64,000 bases of DNA from Tethya wilhelma (lineage: Eukaryota; Porifera; Demospongiae; Tethyida; Tethyidae): contig CAXIPT010000003.1 in assembly GCA_964030475.1 (NCBI GenBank), positions 3,698,536-3,762,535 on the forward strand, in the 5' to 3' direction. Shown piece by piece: positions 30,853 through 41,994 of this stretch. The position numbers were made by a program, and so were the translations under genes. A model generated the notes under the pieces. That model worked only from the letters and a program-made list of their open reading frames with translations. It was not told the origin of the DNA and ran no database searches. How positions within the stretch are numbered: position 1 is the first letter of the stretch; the number at the start of each line of letters is the position of its first letter.

Positions 30853-32331
30853 GAAAACCACACAATGATTATCCAATGTTGTAAGAGCACAAATGTGACT
30901 ATACCTCTCCAGCACTTCTTTCTCCTCTCTCAGTGTCTTCTTCTCCTCCTCCAGCTTGGCCTTGTCCTCCTCCCAATTCTCTTTCTCTTTCTGCAGCATC
31001 TCAACCTCTGCTCGTCCCAGCGGGTCAACCCCCATCAGTTCCTCCATAAATGGGAATCCTTCGGCCATTGCAAACTGCTCCCACGCCTCTTCATCGTCTT
31101 CATCTTCCTCACTCTCACGTGGCTCATCCTCATTCTGGTTCTGTGTCCCATTCCCATTCTGGTTTGAGTCAGGTTTCGATTCCAGCTGTTCAAACTCGTC
31201 CGCTAATGACATGACAGGATCTCTTTTCATTGTCCGGCGGCCATTGGTGTACTTGGTGCCTTCCTTTGAGGTGAACGGCTCCTCGGGCACCTCTGCAGAC
31301 TCAACAAGGGGCTCTGGAGAAATGGTTTAATATAATCCCCCAATACAATTATACTATAATTATTGTGAATGTTTTTTCCCCCTCTGTTTATTACATCATA
31401 GTAGAAAGAGAATGGTAGTTCTAGGAGCATTTCAAGACATCACACACACATAATTTTCTCACCAGTTTCAACAGACTGCTGTAGAGGAGTGCCAGCTGCC
31501 TGGCCGGCCAAATGCACACTGGCTGCCAACTTGGACTCTCGTTTCATTGTTCTACTAGTCTGTGGGAGGTGGGGCAGGGTCCTCCGCTTCCCCTGGGACA
31601 GAGGGGAACCAAACGGCAACCTGGAGAGATTGAAGATCACAGAAAGAGCCGAGATGATAGATATAAGAAAGACTCCTCAAATGTTGTTGGTTTACTACAG
31701 CTATAGTGACTTTATATAGTGTCTTTGAGCCCATGTGACCCAGCAGTACAAACACCACCACCAAAAGCTGAGGTATGTCTTTCATTAGATTACTATCGAT
31801 TGATAACACACACAAAGGCTGTGAAAACAGCTGCAGCAACCACGCACACACAATTTTTGTCAGGATTCTTAATCGAAAAGTTTACCAACCTTCGAAGAGA
31901 AGCTGTTTTGATCACATCTGACTGTTTCTTGTATTGCTCCAACAGCTATTAAAAGAAAAAAAATGACAGAGAGGAATTGAATCATTGTTACCATCAGGAG
32001 AAAGGAGTGACAAATACACACACATACCTCTTTTCTGGTTTGCTCTTGTTTTGAGGTGTGCTCCTTCAATTTATGCAACTCTTGTTCGACTAATTGCTCT
32101 GTGAAAGCAGGCCATGTGTAAAAAATATTGAATACCCAACACACACCATATAAATTATACACTTTAAACTAACTGTGTTCTCCAACTTGTTTCAGTTTGG
32201 TGGTCAATGTTACTTTCTCTTTTTCAAGCTCTGTTTTGGCGCTCTCTATCTTCATCATCTCTTCCTCCAAACGACTCTCTAGCTCCAGCTTCCTCTGAAG
32301 AAGAAGAAGAAGAAGAAGAAGAAGAAGAAGA

Positions 32332-32366
<35 letters not shown>

Positions 32367-32738
32367 ACAAGATAATACAAAGGAGAAAAGAATTAGAGAG
32401 TGAAGAGAGTCATACTTTACCAAACAAAATTTTTTTTTTTGCAATTTATTGAAGCAGACCTTCCTCTCTCTCAAGGGAGGAGCCTGGGAATGAGGCTACT
32501 GAATAATCAATCCCTTGGAATGAGACTCAATATTCAGTACAGTGTGTACAAATGCAGCTGACAGGTACACAACTATCGTGGGTGGAAACAATGTCTTACC
32601 ATTTGAGTTGCTTTGAGCTTGTCTTTCTCTTGTTTCCAGAGCATCTCTAGTTCCTTCTTTTCTGCCTCCAGGACCTCAAATGATTCCTTATTGGCATCCA
32701 TGAGATCAAACATGGCCTGTACCACCTGTGGGGACGAT

Positions 32739-32771
<33 letters not shown>

Positions 32772-33284
32772 GGACACTGAAAGAATTAATGAGCTGTCTG
32801 GCACTCAATAAAGGACCATTTTCAACTGCAAATACAGCGTACTACATACAATGTGAATGGGAGACATTATGTGCCGTCTATAAGAGATGTACCTATGTAT
32901 GTATGCCACACAAATTACTAGAGAAGGTCAGTGTGTTGAGTTACAGAGAGAGAGGTGGGGGTTGAATGTTTGAAACAAGAGAACGAAGACAAGCTATACA
33001 ACTCTGAAAGCAATACACTTCACCCTCAACGTCATATATATAACATGTCATACACACACAATAGAGTCAAATTCTATAAGCACATTATTACACTAACTAA
33101 CCTGAAACAGCTGGTCCAGTTCGTTGGGAGGGACATGGTAGTTTTGGACGAGGGCCTCTAGCTCGTGTTGGAGGTCCCTGAAGAGGACTGTGGTGTCGCT
33201 GTCACCAAAGGTGGAGGGCATGGCACCTGTGCCCACGTACTCATCGTAATCAAACTGCTCAAAATCTTCATCGTCTGAAGACAT
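23076..33284 (-). CDS. MAPK8IP3/SPAG9: JIP3/JIP4-type kinesin-dynein and JNK scaffold protein
   Basis: Homologue of the JNK-interacting scaffolds that link cargo to kinesin-1 and dynein. I find 22 exons, from Met at 33284 (MSSDDEDFEQFDYDEYV) to a stop at 23076. An RH1-like segment (FRDLQHELEALVQNY) is followed by long coiled coils in exons 32600-32725, 32174-32294, 32028-32098, 30905-31313 and 30722-30800. Middle exons include EVWVATVEQ...IEIIDILAK and HIICMRSVPGA, matching the family's pre-propeller region. The C-terminal WD40-like propeller has VWVGVGSWIFCL, LYIGTSNGHLVTIP and MVISAGKGHVEFI. Total coding length is about 1,236 codons, close to the 1,320-1,340 aa of mammalian members. Exon 30618-30663 cannot join its upstream neighbour in frame: it is one GA unit short. 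All other junctions agree. Confidence 0.88.
23941..23974. repeat. (CA)n-rich microsatellite
   Basis: An imperfect CA/CG-CA array in the small JIP intron between the exons ending at 24035 and starting at 23903. Confidence 0.9.
24202..27026. other. Large intron of the JIP-like gene
   Basis: A 2.8 kb intron between two propeller exons. No coding exon, RNA gene or transposon was recognised. Confidence 0.5.
27318..27390. repeat. (GA)n microsatellite
   Basis: A GA run with one AAAG interruption in a JIP intron. On the minus strand it is a CT tract just downstream of the donor at 27399. Confidence 0.97.
28748..28953. mobile_element. MITE-like element with 20 bp perfect terminal inverted repeats
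   Basis: The left end GTATAGTGGGAAATTTTCGT (28750-28769) is the exact reverse complement of 28932-28951. The element is flanked by TA on both sides (28746-28747 and 28954-28955), as left by Tc1/mariner-type transposases. The interior is built from further ACGAAAATTT-type subrepeats and encodes no protein. It lies in a JIP intron. Confidence 0.85.
29572..29767. mobile_element. Second MITE-like element with about 55 bp inverted ends
   Basis: The ends read CACCATTAGACCTTTCC on the left and, reverse-complemented, CACTATTAGACCTTTCC on the right. The similarity continues inward through a TATATATAGG(C/A)GGGATTTAG stretch, and TA dinucleotides flank both sides. The core is a short AATGTCG-type heptamer array at about 29661-29705. 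It differs from the element at 28748 and is also in a JIP intron. Confidence 0.82.
30055..30115. repeat. (GT)n followed by (GA)n microsatellite
   Basis: A compound repeat inside the JIP intron between the exons ending at 30155 and starting at 29999. Confidence 0.97.
30561..30605. repeat. (GT)n microsatellite
   Basis: Occupies most of the JIP intron between the exons 30618-30663 and 30425-30528. Confidence 0.97.
30803..30852. repeat. (CA)n microsatellite abutting a splice acceptor
   Basis: On the gene's strand this is a (GT)n run that ends directly in the acceptor TAG before exon 30722-30800, so it replaces a normal polypyrimidine tract. Confidence 0.95.
32297..32363. repeat. (GAA)n then (GA)n microsatellite abutting a splice acceptor
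   Basis: On the gene's strand this is a CT then CTT run leading straight into CAG, forming a long polypyrimidine tract before exon 32174-32294. Confidence 0.96.
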
Positions 33285-33308
33285 CTTGACTGAGAGCACA
33301 TGAGAGTG

Positions 33309-33309
<1 letters not shown>

Positions 33310-33353
<44 letters not shown>
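33310..33353. repeat. (GT)n microsatellite upstream of the JIP start codon
   Basis: Lies about 25 bases 5' of the JIP-like ATG, in the 5' UTR or in an intron ending at the CTCTCAG seven bases before the ATG. Confidence 0.95.
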
Positions 33354-33354
<1 letters not shown>

Positions 33355-34554
33355 AATGACACATAAGCATTCCAATAACACTTGGTCAGCGAGCCAACAC
33401 CATATTTAACCCTAAACATACACACATACTCTCTTTACCAAAATACAAATATACACATTCCTAATAAAGAAACCAATTGACACTTGTTGCCTTGCAGACA
33501 AAAACTTGCACCAACTATATCAACAGTGCAGGAATACTATGCTGAGTGTTTCCAGTGCTGCTGGAATGTCCTCCACATCAGAGGCCTTACAGCTGCAGCT
33601 TCTCCTTTTCCACTGGCATGTGCTAATGAGAGTCAGTGGACACTCTGAAGTGGTTTCAACTTCAGCTGTTAACGACCACTTCAGAAACACCACCACTTTT
33701 TTTTTCCTAGGTGGAGTGGCTTTGCTAATTTGCAGCAATTCTCAATCTACTTGATAGCTGCTAATCATCTATCAATCCATCTTTTCCTTAAGATTAAGGT
33801 AATGTTTTTCTTTCAACATTTCAGCTAATTGTTTGTCAAACAATCCAGCATTAATAAGTATGTGCACAGCCTCCAGTGCAGATCTGCCCTGCAAAGTTGC
33901 AACCAAACTCAGGGTGCTAGGAAACGAGCACGCACACATGCCACAAACAAGACAACTACAACTCTTGAACATGACCACAAATGTGAAGCAGCTACCTCAC
34001 CCACTGAAATTCAATCTAGTTCACCTATGAACTACATTTCAAAGCAGAGCTTTTGCCATGTTTCTGCTGAGCTCAACAGAAATTATAAATCCTAGATAGA
34101 CTGCTGCTAGTGGAGCATGGCACACACACAGGCTAGTTTACGACCTTATAAAGAGTAAGAATTTTTGATAGACACCAAACCAAACAAATCAAATTAATTT
34201 GCCTACTACAATCACTAAATTATGTTGTAGACACTTATGTCAAGTCTACTGTTCACAACACTAGCTAGGTGCAGACTTACCTATCTATCAGCCGTCTTGA
34301 TGCCGGCTCCTGATCAGATCGCTGCGTTGTTTCTTGTCGAAGTTGTCTTGTCTTGTCCGATAAGCAGTGGCAGAGTGGCTCACATGTCAAAGTGGGCGGG
34401 GAGATGGGCGGGGCTGGTATGCGGTGTTCTGAAATATTGAACAGCTACTCAGCTAGTTCGAATAATTTAAATTAGGCCTTCCGTATATTCAAATTATTCG
34501 AACTAGCATAGTAATATTGAAAACTTTGAGTGAAGAAGCTGTATTTTGCAGAGC
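33354..34554. other. Divergent spacer between JIP-like and MEI4 genes
   Basis: Should contain both promoters. No coding exon recognised. A perfect 17 bp inverted repeat lies at 34452-34507 (listed separately). Confidence 0.5.
34452..34507. repeat. Short palindromic repeat, 17 bp perfect arms
   Basis: GCTAGTTCGAATAATTT (34452-34468) is perfectly inverted at 34491-34507 around a 22 nt loop containing AGGCCTTCCGTATATTC. A related, degraded copy in reverse orientation lies at about 48989-49020, so this is a dispersed family. Confidence 0.8.
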
Positions 34555-36405
34555 ATGGAGGGTGAAGAAGCTCTCTTTCTCCCTCACTATGTGAAAATCA
34601 TGAAAGTAGCACTCGTGAGTGTTGAGTAAGAACTTAAATTAACATGCTATGCCTTTTCCCATAATGTATTTGTATCATATGTCATTCAGGCTATGGTCAT
34701 CATTAAACAGAAGCCGGTGGGAGTGTCTGCACGTGAATACACTGAACGACTAGCCTTACAGTTCAACACAAACCAGTCAGACTGGAAGGAGAGAGCTGCA
34801 CTCCTCCAGAGAGAGCTACTGAGAACGAGACAAGAACTCTTAAAATGTCAACTGGCCAGTCCCCAAGACACTCTTGACCAAACACAGCCTCCACAGCTTC
34901 ACAATCTCCCACCATCACACCCTCACCAGCTCCACCCATCACACATAGTCCAGTTACAAGCACTGACCTTAAGCTCCCAAGAATCAGGTTACAGTTCCTC
35001 CCTACCTCAAGGTGGTGGTGGTTCTCGTCATGGAGGGCCAGGAGTGAGGGAGAATGGCGGTGGAACTGATGAAAAAGACAAGAGAAATTCAACCAAGATG
35101 GCTGCCATCTCTTTCAGCAGTCCTGGAGCCATCAGGGGTAGCCATGTTTGTGATGGAAGGGAAGAAGATGGAGCAAAGAATAAAGAGTTGCAGGAGAGAA
35201 TCAAAGCACATGTGCAATTTTGTTCAAATGGTATAATAATGCATACACTGTGGTTGTAAGTGTTGACTCAATCACTCGATCTCTGTCCTGCTTTCAGCCT
35301 CTACTCTGGTCCATACCCATCACCAGCTGTCGCATTTAGTGACCTCTGACCTTCGAGTGACGCTCCGAGATACCCTGCTAGATGCCTGTGAAGGTACCAC
35401 AGGGCCATTCTTAATAATGACCGCCAAGTACACAATTGAGATACTCTTCACACGGTGTTGACATCTCACCCAGGTCTCACAGAAGCAGTGAGGAGTTCTG
35501 GTTCCTCCTTGTTACCTTTACAACAAGATGTATTGAATGGAGCAGCTAGATGTATTGTAGGTGAATCATTTTATACTAGCTACCAATCACTATCTGATAT
35601 CAATTGTGTTAGTGTCAATGCCAATTGTGTTAGTGTCAATGTGTTATGTTAGTATCGATCTCATTCTACTCGTCCAGACTCAATCCAGATGCCACTGATG
35701 TTGCCATTCAAAGAGAGTCTCACTGAAGCTGCTGTTGCGTTGGTGAGTGCCATGGTGGAAACAACAATGGGACAGAAGTCAGCCACAGAGGTATCGAGGT
35801 TATCTTGTGTTTGTGGTTCGTCTTCAATAGTAATAGTTCCTCTCTCTCTCAGGAGTTCTCTCGAGGTGTCTGGTCCTTGTTTCACTTGTTGTGCGGTGTT
35901 CCAGCACTCTTCACTCACACCATCATCACCATGGCAGCACATGTGATATCATGTGCACACACCTTGCGTAAATCATTGGAAGGTAAGCAAAAAAAAAAAA
36001 GAAAAAAAGAAAAAAAAAAAAATTCCAAGGTAGAAAGTTGTCTGTTACTCTGTGTGTGCTGGTTTCTATATAGACTGCACTCTTCTTGATCCTGACATCA
36101 TTCACAGCACTGGTACACTCTTGGGCGTATTGGATAGCCTCCTGCAGACGTATGAAGTATCTACTGTTCTTTCCAATGATGGTACGTGTGAAACTTGGAC
36201 AGCAAAAACACAACACTCTTCTTACCTGTGATCAATTTTTATGTACATGTGTGCACTAGGATTATCTCTCTCTTTGTGTGTAGTGCGACAAGGATTGATC
36301 AAAGATCTGGAGAGCTCTCTTGTGGAGCTGTCTGAGTGCTTTCCTCTCTTCTCCTACGCTGTGTGGAGAGTAGTGGCTCAACTTTCACATGACATTGTAC
36401 CTTAA
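34555..36405 (+). CDS. MEI4: MEI4-like meiotic double-strand-break protein
   Basis: MEI4 acts with REC114 and IHO1 on meiotic chromosome axes and is needed for SPO11-dependent double-strand breaks. Eight exons (34555-34614, 34690-35230, 35298-35393, 35474-35560, 35678-35790, 35853-35982, 36074-36181, 36284-36405) join in frame to 418 aa, against about 385 in mammals. Recognition rests on the N-terminal block, where KVALAMVIIKQKP is followed by SAREYTERLA. This matches the signature helix of metazoan MEI4 (the ALAIIRSKP...SREYTEHLA type), followed by a WKE-rich coiled segment. The middle of exon 2 is low-complexity (Pro/His/Ser/Gly). The C-terminal part is helical and ends YAVWRVVAQLSHDIVP. 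The start Met is the first in a short exon with a good GTGAGT donor. Confidence 0.8.
35989..36022. repeat. A-rich tract
   Basis: A run of A with two single G interruptions just after a MEI4 donor site. Confidence 0.95.
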
Positions 36406-36704
36406 TGAGCATGCTGTGTAGTAATTTACCATTCTCTCAATTTGTACTGCCATTTGTTCATGACTTCATATTACATCATGGTTTCATATATATCCTGGTA
36501 ACCCCCCTGCATAGTTTGTGTATTGTGAATTCATAATTATGGTGAAAGTACAAATTTAGCGTTTTAAAATCGAATTTCCCCCCGTTTTTGAGAACAAGTC
36601 ATAAAAAGGAAATTGAACTTTCAAAAAAACAAACAACTGATAAATTTGATGAGGTTAGAAAGGAAGATCTCTAAAGCAATTGTGATTGAAGGAATGGTCA
36701 GTAA

Positions 36705-38249
36705 ATGGGAGTCTTAAAGAAGTCTTGTGGTGTTCTTACAGCAGCAGGGGTTGTCATAAACACTCTCTCTACTTGTTCTGGTAAGTTCACAGCCACACCA
36801 TAGATAATATAGCAGACACTGTGTGACACTATGGCATGGGGGCCATCTGGAAATGACAGCTTCATATTCATTTAACTTTAACATTGATGTACCACAGGAA
36901 CCAATGAGGCCAGTGATGGTAGGATTGGTGAACCACCAGAACCACAGTGGGAGAGTGTTCTAAACTGTACCAACATTTCACTACAGCGTGCAAAAACCAT
37001 CAACATCACGCTGGGGACGTCAGCAACAGTCTGTCTGTTTGTTTCCCTCTTCATTCTCTCCCTGCTGCTCTACTTCAGGGAGTACAAGACTCCTCTTCAA
37101 AGACTCTTTCTCTTTCTCACTCTTCTCACGGCTGTCCAAGAAGCAGGACTGGCACTAGTCGTTGAACACCAGTTCCATTATCCGGGCCAAGAACAGCTCT
37201 GTGAAGTGCTGGGGTTTCTCAATCAATGCACAGGTACCATGGTGTACATGCTGGCAGCACAGGTGGCTCTCTATCTGGTGTTCATGGTCTACACGAGACT
37301 GAAAGGAGACCCGTTTTCAAAGATATCTCAATCTCGTTGCCTCTCTAGACTTGTAGAGTGTGTCTATCTCTTTGCTCCAGTGACAGTGGTGATCCTAGAG
37401 AGCGGGTATCCTTACATCGGAGGGAGCAAGTATGGTTTCAGTGTGGCCGATTGCTGGATACAAGCGTTCAATGATGACTGTGAGAACACTGGCTTCAAGT
37501 ACCAGGTGGCTTCCTATGGAGTGGATGGTGGACTAGGACTAATCAGTGTGATATGCACACTCCTGCTTGTTGTGGTTTATTGCAGGATGGCGTACGTGTA
37601 TAGAAAAGTCAAATGTTCAGAAATTTTGCTACTCTTAAGGCAAACTCTCCTCCTAATGGGGTTTCTTGTAGCGTCTCCTCTCATTCTGGCTATAGGTATC
37701 ATCCTTCGATTCTACCTCCATAGCTTTGTACTCTCCATTGCCAACTCCATTGGTATCACTCTGTCTCCTCTGGTGATCCCAATAGGGTATCTGGTCTACA
37801 TCTATACCACCACACACTCCGAACAGGGATGCTGCAAGTGTACTTTATTTAGATCACTGAAAGCGAAAGTCAAGTCCTTATCGAAGGAGAAGCAAGACAA
37901 TTGTCGTCAAGCCGCACCGAGTCCTGTCACGGAGAAGTATCATAAAACGAATCCAACGTCTCATCCTCAGCACTACCCCAGCGAGACATACTTCAACATT
38001 GAACCTACAGGGGAGTTCACACATGTTGATATCGCCGTGGTAACAGAGGATACCTCAAAATCAAAGCCGAAAACTCATGAACAGACGACAACAAAAACAG
38101 ACACAACAAGAGTACCTTACGATCCTGTTCCAAGTAGCACTTACTTTGAAGTGGAGTATACAGGAGGGTTTACTGACATCACCAATACAATAGAGAGACA
38201 GTCGCTTATTAGCAACACCACAGATACCGGTTACAACACTATGGCATGA
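36705..38249 (+). CDS. 7TM receptor, array member 1
   Basis: Exon 36705-36780 encodes a weakly hydrophobic leader; exon 36898-38249 encodes the rest (475 aa), joined by a phase-1 intron. The short ectodomain has LNCTN (N-glycosylation). Seven hydrophobic spans follow, with a cysteine at the start of TM3 (QLCEVLGF) and a loop-2 cysteine in YGFSVADCWIQ, the expected disulfide pair. The CWI loop and TM layout recall cAMP-receptor-like and secretin/adhesion-like 7TM proteins, not rhodopsin-type receptors; no DRY or NPxxY motif is seen. The tail holds two copies of a TG-x-F-T element (EPTGEFTHVDI and YTGGFTDITN) and ends DTGYNTMA. The ligand is unknown. It stands apart from the three subgroups below. 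Confidence 0.85.
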
Positions 38250-38543
38250 GAACTCAGAGTCAGCTGGCATACACTTTATTTTCAAGCTATTTCATTGTAT
38301 TTTTTAGTCCACAATGGTAAACATAACTAGATAGTGGAATTACCGTATGATCTCATTGTGTAACAATAAGTCCCTTCTAGCTTTTTATTAGAATTATTAA
38401 ACACACAATGAACAGTCACATGATTTGTGGTTTTAAGATCAAGCTCTAAAGCAAAGAGAGGTATGTACATCATAGCTTAGTTCTTACCTTTTATATGAAT
38501 AATAACAGTTGTTACATATGAAGCTATAGGTGTTTGAAGCAAG

Positions 38544-39981
38544 ATGAAAACACTGCTTTATTTTGTACTTTGTTTTATAGCTCTCTGTTATGGTAAGTAT
38601 ACTTGTGATTTTTTTATCGCCTGGGATATAATATGTGACTGATAAGCTATAATAATTGTTAACTGTAACTGTAGGAGAAGTTGATCATGAAATTGAAAGA
38701 GGAGTATTTCCTGATTATCTCCTCAACTGTACAAACCGCACCGACATTCAAATGAGAACACTTGTTCTCTCTTTCAGTCTTAGCGCAATGTTCTCTTTTG
38801 TCATCATCAGTCTGATATTGATGGTGATTCTATACCACAAGTTCTACAAGACTATGCTACAAAGAGTGTTTCTTTGTCTTATTTTAGTCACAGAAGCGTG
38901 TTTAGTGGTCACAGTCATGGTAATCATGCAGTGGTTCCAATATATTGGTGATGAACCTCTGTGCAAAGTACTGGGCTTCCTGGCTCAATACACTGGAGCA
39001 CTGACTAAGTTCTTTGATATGGCAATAGCGTTGATGCTTGTTGTGATGGTCTATAATTACCTGATTCGAAAGAGACAACAATCACAAAGCAAAAAAATGA
39101 AATATTGCAAGATTTTCTTTGAATTGATGTTTTTTATAGCCGGATTTCTTTTCCCATTATCTTATATTTGGGTTCCTTTCATCCAAGGTGGATATGGCTA
39201 CAGTGGATATAGCTGCTGGATCAAAATGTACGACAAAGAGTGCAATTATGTTGGAAGACAATCTCAGCTACTAGTCTTTGGATTGTATTTGGGTCATGAC
39301 ATCATTATTGTCTTAGCAGCTCTTGCATTGGTAGTCACTTATGCTGTCTATACATGCCAAAAATTTCGAAATTCCCAAGTCGAAATTTTAGTACGAAAAA
39401 CTCTACTCTTAATGGTGTTCATTTTCATAAGAGCTGCAGTAAGCGTATTCCTAGGAGTACTCTACCGATCAGTTTACGCTGATAGCTATGCGTATTCAAT
39501 TGTTTACACAACCATCTATTTACCATTGTTGTTTATAATTCCAATTTTCGGTTACCTTGTTTACCTCTTTGCCAATAACTCAAACTCGAGTTGCAGGTGT
39601 ACCTGTAGATGTGCTTTTAAAAGGAAAGAAGAAAATCAACCACTTTTGGACGATAAAAAAATGCCCCCAGCTACTCCATCCAGTCTCCCTAGCAACACAG
39701 TCTCTCCAACACTAATTCCCACTGGTATTGGAGTGACAACAGTTGATGGAAATGATGTCCCTCAAAGAGAATCACCAGTGGAAGATGACGACACTTCATG
39801 TCTGTGTTGTTTTATCATGACTCCACCAGAGAAGAGAAGTGGAGCTTCAAACACACAATCCAATCTTAAACCAACACATCATCCATCAACTCGTGTGAGT
39901 GCTCCAAGTGCTACAGTCACACGTTCAATAGAACCAACTGGTATTGGACTCACTACTGATGCCTATCATGGTGAAGAATAA
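38544..39981 (+). CDS. 7TM receptor, array member 2 (subgroup A)
   Basis: A clear signal-peptide exon (38544-38592, MKTLLYFVLCFIALCY) joins exon 38675-39981 in phase 1; 451 aa. Subgroup A hallmarks are LYHKFYKTMLQR after TM1, FQYIGDEPLC before TM3, GGYGYSGYSCWIK in loop 2 and LVRKTLLL entering TM6. The tail begins CRCTCRC and then carries the shared cassette (from about 39664): PPATPSSLPSNTVSP, PTGIGVTTVDGNDVPQR, an SCLCCF cysteine cluster that could be S-acylated, and a second PTGIG repeat. Ligand and G-protein partner cannot be read from sequence. Confidence 0.88.
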
Positions 39982-40344
39982 GACCCCATGCATGCATGCA
40001 GCTGCCATTCATGGACAGTTTTGTGGAACTATGATGTAGCACAACCTATTTATATATTGGACAAAGTCATATTGTCATGATCTCATTTATTTATACAGTT
40101 AATGTTATTCATCATAATTACTTTTGAGTCTTGAAACATCATGTGACTGCATGGCTACGTGTGCAGACCGAACTTTGTACTCATCCCTTTTATGGTAGAG
40201 TCTACATGCATGCATGTGAAGTGTTAAACGTTTGAAGCAAAATTAAATCACTACTAATGAAAATTGTGGACTATAATGACTCTCTTCATTGGTAAGGTTT
40301 AGAGAATTTATAAGACAACTTGCTCAATTTGAACAGAAACAAGC

Positions 40345-41676
40345 ATGGCAGGAGGTGTTGTTCATGGTGGAATTTATCCTGCTTATCTTCTCAACTGTTC
40401 CAACCAGACAGACACCCAGATGAAAACTCTCAATCTAATATTCAGTCTAGGTGCACTCTTCTCTCTGTTTGTAGTAAGCCTCATACTGATGGTGGTGCTC
40501 TACCACAAGGCCTACAAGACAATGCTACAAAGAATATTTCTTTGGTATGGTCTATTCTTAGAATCATCTCTGGTGATCACATGTATGTCGATCATTAACT
40601 GGTTCCAATACATTGGTGATGAACCCCTGTGTGAAGTGATGGGGTTTGCCGTTCAATACATTGGAGCAATATCCAAGAGCATGGATGTAGAAATAGCACT
40701 CATATTGGTTGCAACTGTGTATCGATACTTGGTTCAAAAGAAACAGCAATTACAAGACAAAAGGAACCACTACATGAAATATCTTGAAGGGGCGCTTATC
40801 ATAACTGCCTTTCTGTTCCCATTTTCTTACATTTGGTACCCTTTTCTCCATGGTGGATATGGCTTCAGTGGTGTTAGTTGCTGGATAAAAAGTTACGATG
40901 AAGAATGCAATTATGTTGGATTCAAATCTCAGCTACTCATCTTTAGTATAGTTTTATCGTATGATGTAGTCATCATCTTAGCAGCTCTTGTCTTGGCAGT
41001 CACGTACTGTGCCTATTCTTGCCGGAAACAGTTTCAGAATACTCAAGTTTCAATAATTATTTTGGTTCGAAAGACCTTACTCTTGATGGTGTTCATGTTC
41101 ACAAGAGCAATGGTCAGTGGATTCTTAGGAATACTCTCACGCTATTATTTCCAGAGCTTTGCATACTCAATTGTTTACAGAACAATATACACGCCATTGT
41201 TTTTCACCATTCCAATTATTGGATATCTCATGTACCTCTTTGCTTGTAACGACCCAAATCAATTGACATGTAGATGGACTTGCACTTGTCGTAACTTTAA
41301 GAGACAAAACGCTGAAAATCAACCTCTTATGAATAGCAACCCACCACCACCAGCTACCCCATCCAGTCTCCCTAGCAACACAGTTTCTCCATCACTAATT
41401 CCCACTGGTATTGGAGTGACAACAGTTGATGGAAATGATGTCCCTCAAAGAGAACCACCAGTGGAAGATGAGGACACTTCATGTCTGTGTTGTTTTATCG
41501 TGACTCCACCAGAGAAGAGGAGAAGAATAAGAGCTTCAAACACACAGTCCAATGTTAAACCAACACATCATCCTTCAACTCGTGTGAGTGCTCCAAGTGC
41601 TACAGTTACACCTACATTAATACCAACTGGTATTGGAGACACAACAGTTACTGATGCCAATATTGGACAGGAGTAA
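40345..41676 (+). CDS. 7TM receptor, array member 3 (subgroup A)
   Basis: 443 aa in one exon starting MAGGVVHGGIYPAYLL. Unlike members 2, 4 and 6 there is no recognisable signal-peptide exon: an ATG near 40257 with a GGTAAG donor gives only a polar peptide. The receptor core is complete, with LYHKAYKTMLQR, FQYIGDEPLC, GGYGFSGVSCWIKSYDEEC and LVRKTLLLM. The shared tail cassette starts near 41347 with both PTGIG repeats and the CLCCF cluster. TM1 may act as a signal anchor. Confidence 0.87.
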   Translation: MAGGVVHGGIYPAYLLNCSNQTDTQMKTLNLIFSLGALFSLFVVSLILMVVLYHKAYKTMLQRIFLWYGLFLESSLVITCMSIINWFQYIGDEPLCEVMGFAVQYIGAISKSMDVEIALILVATVYRYLVQKKQQLQDKRNHYMKYLEGALIITAFLFPFSYIWYPFLHGGYGFSGVSCWIKSYDEECNYVGFKSQLLIFSIVLSYDVVIILAALVLAVTYCAYSCRKQFQNTQVSIIILVRKTLLLMVFMFTRAMVSGFLGILSRYYFQSFAYSIVYRTIYTPLFFTIPIIGYLMYLFACNDPNQLTCRWTCTCRNFKRQNAENQPLMNSNPPPPATPSSLPSNTVSPSLIPTGIGVTTVDGNDVPQREPPVEDEDTSCLCCFIVTPPEKRRRIRASNTQSNVKPTHHPSTRVSAPSATVTPTLIPTGIGDTTVTDANIGQE

Positions 41677-41994
41677 AGCTGCGTCATTGAAAACTAGGCA
41701 TGACAGGGGACCATTTATTTATTAAAATTAATTTATTTAATCATTTTGTGAATGTTTGTGTTGCTGTCATGGAAGACTATACTACTGAGTTTATACAACA
41801 TTGTGGTGAGTCATTTCAACAGCTTCTGCTATTTGATACCCCAGTATGGTAAGAGAATTCTATTGCAATCATATGACTGATCACACATACATGTATAATT
41901 ATAATCAGTCAATGAACTTTGGGCAAAACCCAATTCCTTTTGTGGGTATATCACAACTTTAATCGTGCATGATTATTATAAGTTTAAAATCAAA

